Positions 37,201 to 45,069 of a stretch of 64,000 nucleotides of DNA are shown piece by piece. This DNA comes from Methylobacterium sp. 10. Lineage in GTDB: Bacteria; Pseudomonadota; Alphaproteobacteria; Rhizobiales; Beijerinckiaceae. The notes under the pieces are model-generated. The model was not told where the DNA came from. It made no database searches and was given only the letters and a program-made list of their open reading frames with translations. The DNA is taken from NCBI RefSeq assembly GCF_000519085.1, contig NZ_KI912577.1, positions 3,962,035 through 4,026,034 on the forward strand. The letters run 5' to 3'. Positions within the stretch are counted from its first letter, which is position 1. Each line of letters begins with the position of its first letter. The position numbers and the translations under genes were made by a program.

Positions 37201-38307
37201 CGGGATCGGGCCGCCGATCGTGACGGGCTCGCCCGGCCGCATCTCGGCGGCGGTGGCCACCACCGTGGCCTCGGTCGGCCCGTAGGTGTTGAACAACTGT
37301 CGAGAGGCCGTGGCCCAGCGGGCCACCAGGGGCTCCGGCAGGGCCTCGCCGCCCAGCAGCACGAGGCGAACGCTCGGCAGCGTTTGCGACAGCATGGCCA
37401 GGAGCGTCGGCACCGTGTCGAGGACGGTGACGCGGTTCTGCGTCAGGATGTCGGGCAGTGCCTCGACATCGCCCATCATCGCGGGGCTCGCCACGAACAG
37501 CGTCGCTCCGACGAGGTAGGGAACCCAGATCTCCTCCATGGAGAGATCGAACGCCACCGAGGCGCCCTGGAACACTACGTCGTCGGGCCGCATGCCGTAG
37601 AGGGCGTTCCCGGAGCGCAGAAAGTGGCAGATGTTGGCGTGGCTGATGACGATGCCCTTGGGCAATCCCGTCGAGCCAGAGGTGTAGATCAGATAGGCCG
37701 GATGCGCGGGCGTGAGGCCGGCGCCGCGCGGGTCGGGGCGCGGCGCATCCGCCGGCACCGCGGCGAGGAGCGCCTCCGTCGTCAGGGCCGGGGTTCCCGT
37801 GGGCGCCTGGGGCGCGAGGGCGGGCGAGACCAGGAGCAGCTTTGCTTCTGCATCGTCGAGGCACACCGCCACGCGGTCGGCTGGAGCCTCGGCATCGAAG
37901 GGGAGCCAGGCAGCTCCCGACATCGTGATGCCGATCTGGGAGACCAGGAGGTCTGGGCCGCGCGTCATCCAGAGGCCGACGACATCACCGGGGCCGATTC
38001 CGCGATGGCTAAGGCCACGGGCGATGGCGACGGCGCGGGCTTCGACCTCCGCATAGGTGAGTTTCGGATGACGGCCAGCCGCGTCCCGGCTCGCACCGTC
38101 GATGATGGCCGGATGGTCGGGGCGCAGGCGGGCGCTGTCGGAAAAGATCTCTCCCAGAACCTCGTCCCGGATCAGCTCCGGGCGGCTCTCGCCGCGCAGC
38201 ATGGCCTTGCGCTCCGGCGCTCCGGCGCCCAACCCGGTCCCGTCCCGTTCGGCCTTGTCCACAAGCGACTCCGCCCGAGGCCGGGTCGTCTCGGCGAGAC
38301 TGCTCAT
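34204..38307 (-). CDS. Pls/PosA-type NRPS-like membrane protein (adenylation, carrier and hexapeptide-repeat domains)
   Basis: This 1367-residue protein starts with an adenylation domain (about residues 50-560). It has the AMP-binding motif YTSGSTGLPKG at 208-218, FNTYGPTEATV near 337 and YRSGDAVSLDAQGRI near 426. A carrier domain follows with LGGHSLL, its phosphopantetheine Ser near residue 594. The rest alternates hydrophobic membrane blocks (about 650-730, 895-985 and 1150-1230) with left-handed-helix hexapeptide stretches. This is the plan of epsilon-polylysine synthetase (Pls) and its PosA-like relatives, which join amino acids without thioesterase or condensation domains. The substrate and product are unknown. 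Confidence 0.88.
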   Translation of the reverse strand: MSSLAETTRPRAESLVDKAERDGTGLGAGAPERKAMLRGESRPELIRDEVLGEIFSDSARLRPDHPAIIDGASRDAAGRHPKLTYAEVEARAVAIARGLSHRGIGPGDVVGLWMTRGPDLLVSQIGITMSGAAWLPFDAEAPADRVAVCLDDAEAKLLLVSPALAPQAPTGTPALTTEALLAAVPADAPRPDPRGAGLTPAHPAYLIYTSGSTGLPKGIVISHANICHFLRSGNALYGMRPDDVVFQGASVAFDLSMEEIWVPYLVGATLFVASPAMMGDVEALPDILTQNRVTVLDTVPTLLAMLSQTLPSVRLVLLGGEALPEPLVARWATASRQLFNTYGPTEATVVATAAEMRPGEPVTIGGPIPNYSVYVASESLELLGPGQQGELLIGGPGVAKGYLQRPELSAEKFVTNPFASDGTDPVLYRSGDAVSLDAQGRIVFHGRIDDQVKIRGFRVELGEIESRIQAQAGINQAAVVLRQDDGVDRLVAFLIPERGMEFDKAALRHTLAEQMPPYMVPGHFEVVEVLPRLTSGKVDRKALRIATLTVADLSGEQELPDNETEAAMLAAAKQVFGNQPIPFEADFFTDLGGHSLLAARFVGAVREAPALAAITLQDVYTRRTLRAMSEALIERTGGVGTQMAVRDLGFAAPPLLRRILCGAAQAAALPFVIALATSQWLGIFVTYLLLTGGSLGFFGEMAVLLLVYIGINAVTASIAVAAKWLILGRTRPGRYPLWGVYYYRWWLTQRLTPLVHVKWLQGSPAIAIYLRLLGAKIGEDALISDIEVGAPDLLSVGAGASLGGRLVIANAEVVGNELVIGPVNIGADVAIGTSCVIGPETTIGDFAEIADLTTIPTGTVVGRAEQWDGSPGRKVGTADPADLPKAAQASPRRRAGFLAVYAFLLAAIPAVGLLPIFPAFYIFDQLSDSLSNITDIDYHWYLPLLTWPTAMLMTAGTVLLIAGIRWLVLPRVSSGTYSIHSGFYLRKWAVALAAEVTLETLSSLFATVYMRAWYRMMGARMGQGAEISTNLAGRYDLADVGARNFIADEVVFGEEEIRRGWMHMHPVSTGARVFVGNDAVVPPGAVIPDDMLVGIKSKPPANDMMAPGDTWFGSPPIKLPSRQKVDLGSNAQTYEPGMGPKLRRGIFEAFSTSFSPMLFITLAISAIDFYFYPAILAQDWTGLAVSFVVVSVAIAFIQSFTVIGVKWLLMGVYQPGMRPMWSWWAMRTEAVAVLYWGLAGKVLLEHLVGTPFLPWMLRLLGVKVGKGVCMLTTDITEFDCVTIGDYSVINRTSALQTHLYEDRIMKVGRVVVGEGVSVGAFSTVLYDTKVGDYARLRPLTIVMKGESIPSHSEWEGAPAVPVIHAKA

Positions 38308-38467
38308 CCGATGCTCCGCTGCCGGTTCCGCCGCTGCGAGACCGTCCTTTTGGCCGGGTTAGGCGCCCGGATCGTGCCGAAATCGCGGCGCCACGCCGTG
38401 GTCGCGCCGTCTAAGCAGGTTTCGCAAAAGCGGTCACCGGTTTCGTGTCAGAAACCCTGCGACACTC

Positions 38468-38503
38468 CAAAAACCTGAGCGAGGGCAAAAACCTGAGCGA
38501 GGG
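38468..38503. repeat. Perfect 2 x 18-base tandem repeat
   Basis: CAAAAACCTGAGCGAGGG occurs twice in direct succession in the 275-base gap between the NRPS-like gene and the histidine phosphatase gene. No function is evident. Confidence 0.7.
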
Positions 38504-38582
38504 GAAGCCATGGCTTGCCGATGCGAGCCCGCTTAGCACGTTTGCCGAGCTGTCTAGAACCGGTCTCCGCAGAGAAAGCGCG

Positions 38583-39167
38583 TCACGCCCAGCGCCAGCG
38601 GGACTGGTCGAGGACGAGGACGCTGCCCTGGCGGATGCCCATCCGGGGGGCCTCGCGGATGCTGGTATAGCCGAGGATCACCAGGATGGCGCGGGCGACC
38701 CCGCCATGAGCGACGATGACCGCCGGCCGCTGCAGGTCCGCGATCGCTGGCCTGACCCGTTCCACCAGCATGGCGTAGCTTTCGCCATGCTCGCCGGGCG
38801 GACGGTAGCCCCAGCGGTCCCGGTCGCGCGCGAGAGCGCCACGACTGTCGCGCCGGCGGATCTCGGCCCAGGTCGAACCCTCCCAGGTGCCGAAGTTGAT
38901 CTCCATCAGGCGAGTGTCGACGGCGTAGTCCTGCGGCGCGAGATCGAGGCCGGCCCGGAGCACCTCCATCGTCTGTCGCGTGCGCGTGAGCGGGCTCGCG
39001 ACGAACGCGGCATCGGCGAGGCTCGCTCCCGCCACGGCCTTCAGCCGCTCGGCCACGCTTTCGGCCTGGCCCAGGCCCGTGGCATTGAGGGGCACGTCGC
39101 GCTGGCCCTGGAGGCGGCCCTCCGCGTTCCAGTCTGTCTGACCGTGCCGGATGAAATACACCGTCAT
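38583..39167 (-). CDS. Histidine phosphatase (phosphoglycerate mutase-like) family protein
   Basis: The 194-residue protein opens MTVYFIRHGQTDWNAEGRLQ, with the phospho-accepting His of the RHG motif at residue 8. Further family marks are a ...SPLTRTRQTME segment near residue 60 and the second catalytic His in VIVAHGGVAR near 148. The family dephosphorylates diverse small molecules (sugar phosphates, cobalamin intermediates); nothing nearby fixes the substrate. The ATG was placed at 39165-39167 because the upstream in-frame sequence is Arg-rich and not conserved. Confidence 0.88.
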   Translation of the reverse strand: MTVYFIRHGQTDWNAEGRLQGQRDVPLNATGLGQAESVAERLKAVAGASLADAAFVASPLTRTRQTMEVLRAGLDLAPQDYAVDTRLMEINFGTWEGSTWAEIRRRDSRGALARDRDRWGYRPPGEHGESYAMLVERVRPAIADLQRPAVIVAHGGVARAILVILGYTSIREAPRMGIRQGSVLVLDQSRWRWA

Positions 39168-39349
39168 GCGCGCCGGCCGTTCATGGCGGCGCGCCGCGCT
39201 TTCCCGGAACGGCCAAGGCCGCGGATCGTTGTCGCGCTCAAGGTTGCTCCATGCGTTACAGGCATCGGCACACCGCTTTCCCGGAAGGGCGGTGCGCTGG
39301 TGCGGTGCCCGCGGCATCGATTGAATATCGTATAAGGCGAAATGTGATC

Positions 39350-40339
39350 ATGGCGAAGAAGCGCGGCAAGCGGCATTCGGGCCAATCGAACGACGTGAGG
39401 ACGCGCAAGCCCAAACCGCTTGGCCCACGTCCGGAATCGGACAAGCCGCCCTCCTCTGCCGCCTGGGCCCGTTCGGCGATGCGCCATGCCAAGCGCGAAA
39501 GCCCGGTCGATACGGCCGCCCTCGCCTCTTGCGCTGCGGCCGGCATCGTCACGGTGCAGCCGGGCGAGACGTTGAATTTGGCCGTGATCGACGCCGATTC
39601 CGATGGCGGGCTCGACAAGGAGGCGTCCAAACAGGCGCTCCTCGTGGAGCATGGCCGCATCCAGGCACTGCAGGAGCGGCTCTATGCCGAGCATCGGCGC
39701 AGCCTCCTCGTGGTGCTTCAGGCCATCGATACCGGCGGCAAGGACGGCACCATCCGATCGGTTTTCGAGGGGGTGAACCCGCAAGGGTGCCGGGTGTGGT
39801 CGTTCAAGGTCCCGAGCGCGGAGGAGCGCGATCACGACTTCCTCTGGCGCTATCACGCCAAGGTGCCGGGGCGCGGCATGATCGGCGTGTTCAACCGCAG
39901 CCATTACGAGGACGTGCTGGTGGTGCGGGTGAAATCCCTGGAGCCGGAGGGCGTGTGGCGGCCTCGCTACGACCTCATCAACGATTTCGAGCGGATGCTG
40001 ACCCTGTCGGGCGTCACCGTGCTGAAGTTCTTCCTGCACATCTCGAAAGACGAGCAGAAGGAGCGCCTGGAGGCGCGGATCGCCGATCCCGAGAAGCATT
40101 GGAAGTTCGATGCGGCCGACCTCGTCGAGCGCGAATCCTGGGACGCCTATCAGGGCGCCTTCACCGACGCCCTGAGCCGCTGCTCCACTCCACATGCGCC
40201 CTGGCACGTGGTGCCTGCCAACCGTAAATGGTACCGCAACCTCCTCGTCGCTCGCACCATCGCCAACACCCTGGAGGCGATGGATCCGCGCTATCCGGAC
40301 GCTCAGCCAGGCATCGCCAAGCTGACGGTGCCGGATTGA
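39350..40339 (+). CDS. ppk2: Polyphosphate kinase 2 family protein
   Basis: The 329-residue protein uses polyphosphate to phosphorylate nucleotides. Walker A is AIDTGGKDGT near residue 125, and the lid/Walker B region is GVFNRSHYEDVLVVRV near 180. The C-terminal WHVVPANRKWYRNLLVARTI segment is also typical. It is a single-domain PPK2; which nucleotide level it acts on is not certain. The first 40 residues are Lys/Arg-rich and probably flexible. The ATG at 39350 follows AAGGCGA. It converges with the XRE-cupin gene. Confidence 0.9.
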   Translation: MAKKRGKRHSGQSNDVRTRKPKPLGPRPESDKPPSSAAWARSAMRHAKRESPVDTAALASCAAAGIVTVQPGETLNLAVIDADSDGGLDKEASKQALLVEHGRIQALQERLYAEHRRSLLVVLQAIDTGGKDGTIRSVFEGVNPQGCRVWSFKVPSAEERDHDFLWRYHAKVPGRGMIGVFNRSHYEDVLVVRVKSLEPEGVWRPRYDLINDFERMLTLSGVTVLKFFLHISKDEQKERLEARIADPEKHWKFDAADLVERESWDAYQGAFTDALSRCSTPHAPWHVVPANRKWYRNLLVARTIANTLEAMDPRYPDAQPGIAKLTVPD

Positions 40340-40364
40340 GGGGGGACGACGCCCCTGCGCCGCG

Positions 40365-40895
40365 TCATCCGGTGATGATGACGAGCACCGATGCCGGTCC
40401 GCCTCCGAGGCGGCGCAGTCGATGCGGCAGGCCGCCATCGTAGGCGGCACAATCGCCGACGCCGAGGACGACGCTGCGGTCTGCGACGACGAGTTCGACC
40501 TCCCCCGCCAGGACATAGGCGATCTCCTGGCCGCCATGGGTAGGACGATCCTCGGTGAGGAACGTCTCACCCGGTTCGACCATGTACAGGGCGGCGGCCC
40601 GTCCCGCCTCGGCCGGCAGCAGAGCATGGACCGCATAATCGGCGTCACGGGTCGTGACCCTGGCGCCCGCGCGCGCGACGATCACGTCGGCGGCAGCGGC
40701 CTTCTCCCCGAACAGTTCGGACATGCTCGCCCCGAGCCCCTTCGCGATGGCTTCCAGCGTGGCCAGCGAGGGAGCCTTCTGGCCGCGCTCGATGCGCGAC
40801 AGGTGGCCCTTGTGGACCCCGACGCGGGCGGCGAGGGCATCGAGGGTAAGATGGCTGCGGCGTCGAAGCGCCCGGATGCGTTGTGCGACGGACAT
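40365..40895 (-). CDS. XRE-family regulator with C-terminal cupin domain
   Basis: The 176-residue protein has a Cro/CI-type helix-turn-helix (residues about 5-60: LTLDALAARVGVHKGHLSRI then APSLATLEAIAKGLG). It ends in a small cupin (about 95-175: YMVEPGETFLTEDRPTHGGQ, EIAYVLAGEVELVV and VGDCAAYDGGLPHRL). Such proteins sense a small ligand through the cupin and usually repress a neighbouring gene. A 28-base palindrome between this gene and the divergent MOSC gene is the likely operator. The ATG was placed at 40893-40895, directly before the HTH. Confidence 0.9.
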   Translation of the reverse strand: MSVAQRIRALRRRSHLTLDALAARVGVHKGHLSRIERGQKAPSLATLEAIAKGLGASMSELFGEKAAAADVIVARAGARVTTRDADYAVHALLPAEAGRAAALYMVEPGETFLTEDRPTHGGQEIAYVLAGEVELVVADRSVVLGVGDCAAYDGGLPHRLRRLGGGPASVLVIITG

Positions 40896-40974
40896 GCCCA
40901 CACATGACCGGCTTTCACCGGGTCGGCAACGCGATGCGCCGTTGACAAATCGAAGACCACAGGACAACGAAGAA

Positions 40975-41002
40975 ACCATCAGACAACAAGTTGTCTTATG
41001 GT
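40975..41002. promoter_or_regulatory. Palindromic operator in the XRE-cupin/MOSC divergent region
   Basis: The core AGACAACAAGTTGTCT at 40981-40996 is a palindrome of two seven-base arms around AA. It is flanked by ACCAT at 40975-40979 and ATGGT at 40998-41002, extending the symmetry to 28 bases. A further AGGACAAC half-site lies near 40961. The position, 32 bases before the MOSC start and 80 before the regulator start, suits control of both genes. Confidence 0.7.
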
Positions 41003-41033
41003 TTGACGTCAGTGAAGACGGTGGGGGCCGACC

Positions 41034-41732
41034 ATGCGTGTGACGATCGATGCCGTGTTGATGGGGCGGGTCGCGCCTCTCGGGCCGACCGGCAAGCCCA
41101 GCGGCATCGATAAGTCGGCCTCGTCCGGCCCTGTGCGGATCGGGTTCGAGGGGCTGGACGGCGACGAGCGGGCGGACCGTCGTCACCACGGCGGCCCGGA
41201 GAAGGCCGTCCATCACTATCCGCTCGATCACGCGCCGGCCTGGCGAGCCGACCTTCCCGGAGCGCCGGCACTGGTGGAGCGGCCGGGTGCTTTCGGCGAG
41301 AACCTCTCGACCCACGGACTCACCGAGGCCGACATCTGCGTCGGTGATCTCTGGCGCGCCGGTACCGCCCTGCTTCAAGTGAGCCAGGCTCGTCAGCCGT
41401 GCTGGAAGCTGAACGCCCGGTTCGGCGTGCCCGACATGGCCGTGCGCGTACAAAAGACCGGGCGGACCGGCTGGTATTACCGCATCATCGAGACTGGCAC
41501 GGTCGGGGCGGGAGACGATCTCGTGCTGGTGGAACGGGCGCACCCGGACTGGCCGCTGTCGCGGCTGCTGCGGGTCTTCTATGTCGACCGGCTCGATCGG
41601 GCGGCGCTGGCGGAGATCGCCGCCCTGCCGTCCCTGTCGACGTCCTGGCGAACCCTTGCCGCACGACGCCTCGACAAGGGGCTGGTGGAGGATTGGAAAC
41701 CCCGGCTGCAGGGGAATGCGAGCTCCGCCTGA
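41034..41732 (+). CDS. MOSC-domain protein (YiiM-like)
   Basis: The 232-residue protein has the MOSC fold associated with molybdenum-cofactor sulfur chemistry. It shows RRHHGGPEKAVHHYPLDHAP near residue 48, ALVERPGAFGENLSTHGLTE near 79, and the likely sulfur-carrying Cys in VSQARQPCWKLNARF near 124. YiiM-type MOSC proteins act in reduction of N-hydroxylated compounds. A C-terminal helical segment with the SRLLRVFYVDRLDRAAL pattern is typical of the subgroup. It is probably regulated by the divergent XRE-cupin protein. Confidence 0.9.
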   Translation: MRVTIDAVLMGRVAPLGPTGKPSGIDKSASSGPVRIGFEGLDGDERADRRHHGGPEKAVHHYPLDHAPAWRADLPGAPALVERPGAFGENLSTHGLTEADICVGDLWRAGTALLQVSQARQPCWKLNARFGVPDMAVRVQKTGRTGWYYRIIETGTVGAGDDLVLVERAHPDWPLSRLLRVFYVDRLDRAALAEIAALPSLSTSWRTLAARRLDKGLVEDWKPRLQGNASSA

Positions 41733-41804
41733 CCCTCCCGAGCGCTTGCTCGCGATGGCCGCATGCGATTCGACTGGCTCCGCATCTTCGACGAAGGCGG
41801 CCCC

Positions 41805-42959
41805 ATGCTCACCGTCCGTAACATCTCCTCCACCGGGTATCGGTCCCTCAGGCGTATCGGCTTCCCGGTGGATGCCCTGTCCGTGTTCATCGGGGCCAAC
41901 GGCGTCGGCAAGACCAACCTCTACCGGGCGCTCGAACGCCTGCAGGCGGCCGCCGCCGGTACGCTGGTGCGTGATCTCGCGGCGGAAGGCGGAATGGACT
42001 CGGTCATCTGGGCTGGATCGCGCAGCGGCAAGGGCCCGGTGCGGGTGGGATGGACCGTCGAACTCGGCGACGAAGCGACGGCCTTCGTCTACAAGTACGA
42101 GACCGAGGTCGGTCTGGTCCCTCGGACGGGAGACGGCCCAAGCGGGGCGGCCTTCCTCCTCGAGCCGCAGATCAAGCGGGAGCGGCTCACCGTCCTCTCG
42201 GACCGGCGGCCGGCGATCATGCTCAAGCGCGACGGACCCGCCGGCTTCGCGCGCGGCGATGACGGCCGCAAGCGTGCCTTCGGCACGAGCCTCCTCGCCA
42301 CCGCAACCGCGCTCGCGGCACTTCAGGACGCAGTGGCGTTTCCGGAACTGCATCTCGTCCGGCGCGCGCTGCTGGATTGGCGCTTCCATCACGATTTCCG
42401 CACCGACGCGGCCTCGGCTCTGCGCCGGCCGTGCCTCGCGGTCACCACGCCGACCCTGTCGTCGGACGGATCCGACCTCGCCGCCGTGTTCGCCACCCTC
42501 CGGCATATCCGCCAGGACACCGTCGATCTCGACGAGGCAGTGGCCGACGCCTTTCCCGGCGCGCACCTCGTGATCCCGTCGCCGGGCCGCGAGGCGAGCT
42601 TCGGGATGGTCTTTCCCGACTATCCCAAGCGCGTATTCGAGGCCGCCGAACTGTCGGACGGCACGCTTCGCTACCTCGCCCTCGCCGGAGCTCTCCTCGC
42701 CTACCGGCTTCCGCCCTTCATCGCCCTGAACGAACCGGAGACGAGCCTCCACCCTGACCTGCTCGATCCCCTGGCGCGAATGATCGTCAAGGCCTCGCAG
42801 CGAAGCCAGGTCTGGCTGGTGACCCATTCGGAGCGCCTCGCCGACGCGATTGCGGCTCACGGCGGCGTGTCGCCCCGCCGGGTGGTCAAGCGGGAGGTGG
42901 CGACCTGGATCGACGGGCTCAAGCTGTCGGGAGAGTTCGCGGAAATCGAGGACGCCTGA
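41805..42959 (+). CDS. AAA-family ATPase (RecF/OLD-like, AAA_21)
   Basis: The 384-residue protein has Walker A IGANGVGKTNLYRAL near residue 29. An ABC-like signature ELSDGTLRYLALAGAL lies near 285, Walker B ALNEPETSLHP near 307, and the switch His in VWLVTHSERLADAI near 340. This is the split-ATPase layout of RecF/SMC/OLD relatives. There is no TOPRIM nuclease domain, and the gene next to it is not a nuclease, so the usual defence pairing is absent. The ATG at 41805 has AAGGCGG upstream; an earlier in-frame ATG at 41763 lacks one. It overlaps nothing and converges on the next gene after ten bases. Confidence 0.85.
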   Translation: MLTVRNISSTGYRSLRRIGFPVDALSVFIGANGVGKTNLYRALERLQAAAAGTLVRDLAAEGGMDSVIWAGSRSGKGPVRVGWTVELGDEATAFVYKYETEVGLVPRTGDGPSGAAFLLEPQIKRERLTVLSDRRPAIMLKRDGPAGFARGDDGRKRAFGTSLLATATALAALQDAVAFPELHLVRRALLDWRFHHDFRTDAASALRRPCLAVTTPTLSSDGSDLAAVFATLRHIRQDTVDLDEAVADAFPGAHLVIPSPGREASFGMVFPDYPKRVFEAAELSDGTLRYLALAGALLAYRLPPFIALNEPETSLHPDLLDPLARMIVKASQRSQVWLVTHSERLADAIAAHGGVSPRRVVKREVATWIDGLKLSGEFAEIEDA

Positions 42960-42968
42960 AGCTGGCGC

Positions 42969-44009
42969 TCATGCCCCGTCAGCGTGGTCGGGCCGCCAGC
43001 GGCGGAGCTGCTCCGGCAGCCACCGCATCATCGCCCCACCGATCCTGTCGGCATGGCGCTGGTAGAGGATGCCGAGGCCGATCAGGCCGAGACCGATGAG
43101 CGACAGGGCGAAGGGGAAGAGCAGCGAGTCCTGGAAGACACGGTTCGCCAGATCGCCGAGATAGAGCGCCACGCCGATGGCGCCGAACACTGCGTAGATC
43201 CGCCGCGAGAGGAAGATGGCGAAGCCGATGAGGGCGACGTTCAACAGGGCATAGAGCGCCTTCGCCACCTCGCTGTCGGAGGATTGCCACGTCAGGGCGC
43301 CCCAGAAGGTGAGGATGCCGGACAGATGGAGCCAGAACGCGTAATCCGTCCGCTTCTGGCACAGGTCCACCGCCCAGGCGAAAGCGATGAGGCCGAGGCC
43401 GAACCAGAGCGAGATCGTCCGGCGGGTCTCCCAGTCGAGATCCGGCCGCGTGGCCCAGACGCCGATATCCATGGACAGGAACCACAGGGCCACCGCCGCG
43501 ATCAGGGTGATGAAGCCAAAGCGCGTGGCGCGCAGGGCGATGGCCGACGCCACGAGGGTTGCCGCTTCCATGGGCACCCAGCCGCCCTTGATCCAGGTGA
43601 AGACGTCGCGATAGGCGCCCGGCCGGCCCTGCGCGCCCCAACCCCAGCTCTCCTGCAGGCCGTAGACGGCGAGCGGCGTCATGGCCACGGAGCAGGCGAT
43701 GAGGAGGCCGCCGGGGATCGGCAGGTCGTGCGTGGTGCGGAGGTGCCGCCCGGCGGCGACGAAGGCGCCCGCGTAGATCAGGGCAGTGGCGGTGAGGGCC
43801 GGTCCGCCCATCAGCCCGAAGGCAAGGGTCGAGAACAGGCCCATGGCGCCGATGACCACCAGGGCACCGGCATACCAGAGCACGTGGGCGAGATCGAAGG
43901 AGACGGCCCGTCCCGGTCGTGTGGCGTAGAAGGCAGCGAGCGCGCGTGCCTGTTCGGCGGTGATGATCCCGGCGGACGCCGCATCATCGAAAGCGAAGCG
44001 GGTCTTCAT
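42969..44009 (-). CDS. Multi-pass membrane protein (DUF2157-like)
   Basis: The 346-residue protein has a short soluble N-terminal segment (MKTRFAFDDAASAGIITAEQ, resembling the helical start of DUF2157 proteins). About ten closely spaced hydrophobic segments follow, for example VLWYAGALVVIGAMGLF, ISLWFGLGLIAFAW and FALSLIGLGLIGLGILY. No catalytic or transport motif is visible. It is separated from fabI by 100 bases in the same direction. The function is unknown. Confidence 0.75.
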   Translation of the reverse strand: MKTRFAFDDAASAGIITAEQARALAAFYATRPGRAVSFDLAHVLWYAGALVVIGAMGLFSTLAFGLMGGPALTATALIYAGAFVAAGRHLRTTHDLPIPGGLLIACSVAMTPLAVYGLQESWGWGAQGRPGAYRDVFTWIKGGWVPMEAATLVASAIALRATRFGFITLIAAVALWFLSMDIGVWATRPDLDWETRRTISLWFGLGLIAFAWAVDLCQKRTDYAFWLHLSGILTFWGALTWQSSDSEVAKALYALLNVALIGFAIFLSRRIYAVFGAIGVALYLGDLANRVFQDSLLFPFALSLIGLGLIGLGILYQRHADRIGGAMMRWLPEQLRRWRPDHADGA

Positions 44010-44109
44010 GGTGACAGGGCCTCGGCCGGACGCGGCCCCGGAGCGGGTCGGCCCTTCGCCTTATCCGCCGGGGCCCGCCGGCGCGGAGCGCTCCCGCACG
44101 CGGCCCGCC

Positions 44110-44955
44110 TCACTCCTTGCTGTCGAGCCTCAGATCCGGCGCGTCCGGGTTCTTCATGCCGACCACGTGGTAGCCGGCATCCACATGGAGGATTTCGCCG
44201 GTCATGCCGCGAGACATGTCGGAGATGAGATAGGAGGCGGTCTCGCCGACCTCCTCGATGGTCACGGTCCGGCGCAGGGGCGCGTTGTACTCGTTCCACT
44301 TGAGGATGTAGCGGAAGTCGCCGATGCCGGAGGCGGCCAGGGTCTTGATCGGGCCGGCAGAGATCGCGTTGACGCGGATCTTCGAGGGGCCAAGATCGGC
44401 GGCGAGATAGCGCACGGAGGCTTCCAGCGCCGCCTTGGCGACGCCCATGACGTTGTAGTGCGGCATCCATTTCTCGGCGCCGTAATAGGTCAGCGTGAGG
44501 AGCGAGCCACCATTGGGCATCAGCTTCTCGGCGCGCTGGGCCACCGCCGTGAACGAGTAGCACGAGATCATCAGCGACTTGGTGAAGTTCGCCTCAGAGG
44601 TCTCCACGTAGCGGCCCGTCAGCTCGTCCTTGTCGGAGAAGGCGATGCAATGGACGACGAAGTCGATCCCCTGCGGGAAGACGCGGCCGGCTTCGGCGAA
44701 GACGGCGTCGATGGAGGCGCCGTCGGTGACGTCGCAATGGCCCACCACATGGGCGTCGAGCTCGCGCGCCAGGGGCTCCACCCGCTTCTTCAAGGCGTCG
44801 CCCTGGTAGCTGAAGGCGAGCTTGGCGCCGTGGGCATGGGCGCTTTTGGCGATGCCCCAGGCGATGGACCGGTTGTTGGCGACACCGAGCACCAGACCGC
44901 ATTTCCCGGCGAGCAAGCCGCCGACGTGATCGTGTACCGGGTTCGTGTCCGCCAT
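44110..44955 (-). CDS. fabI: Enoyl-[acyl-carrier-protein] reductase (NADH)
   Basis: The 281-residue SDR-fold enzyme completes each round of fatty-acid elongation. It has the FabI cofactor segment GLVLGVANNRSIAWGIAKSA near residue 20. The catalytic pair is in LTYYGAEKWMPHYNVMGVAK near residue 160, with Tyr and Lys spaced as in FabI. The PIKTLAASGIGDF substrate loop is near 203. Length and motifs are typical. A DnaJ-type gene lies 114 bases upstream in the same direction. Confidence 0.95.
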   Translation of the reverse strand: MADTNPVHDHVGGLLAGKCGLVLGVANNRSIAWGIAKSAHAHGAKLAFSYQGDALKKRVEPLARELDAHVVGHCDVTDGASIDAVFAEAGRVFPQGIDFVVHCIAFSDKDELTGRYVETSEANFTKSLMISCYSFTAVAQRAEKLMPNGGSLLTLTYYGAEKWMPHYNVMGVAKAALEASVRYLAADLGPSKIRVNAISAGPIKTLAASGIGDFRYILKWNEYNAPLRRTVTIEEVGETASYLISDMSRGMTGEILHVDAGYHVVGMKNPDAPDLRLDSKE

Positions 44956-45069
44956 GAGTCACCTGAGCCAGAGGCCGTCGCGCGCCGGAGCGGACCCGTC
45001 CGGACCTGGGGGGAAGCACTCGCGCCGAGGCATCCTTAGCGGAGGTGCGCCGGGGACGGAAGTCCGCGC

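Noticed and set aside
34216..38478. A 1420-codon open frame on the + strand opposite the NRPS-like gene.
   Set aside because: It mirrors the high-GC codon bias of the real leftward gene, has no recognisable domain and is Asp/Arg/Gly/His-rich; it is an antisense shadow.
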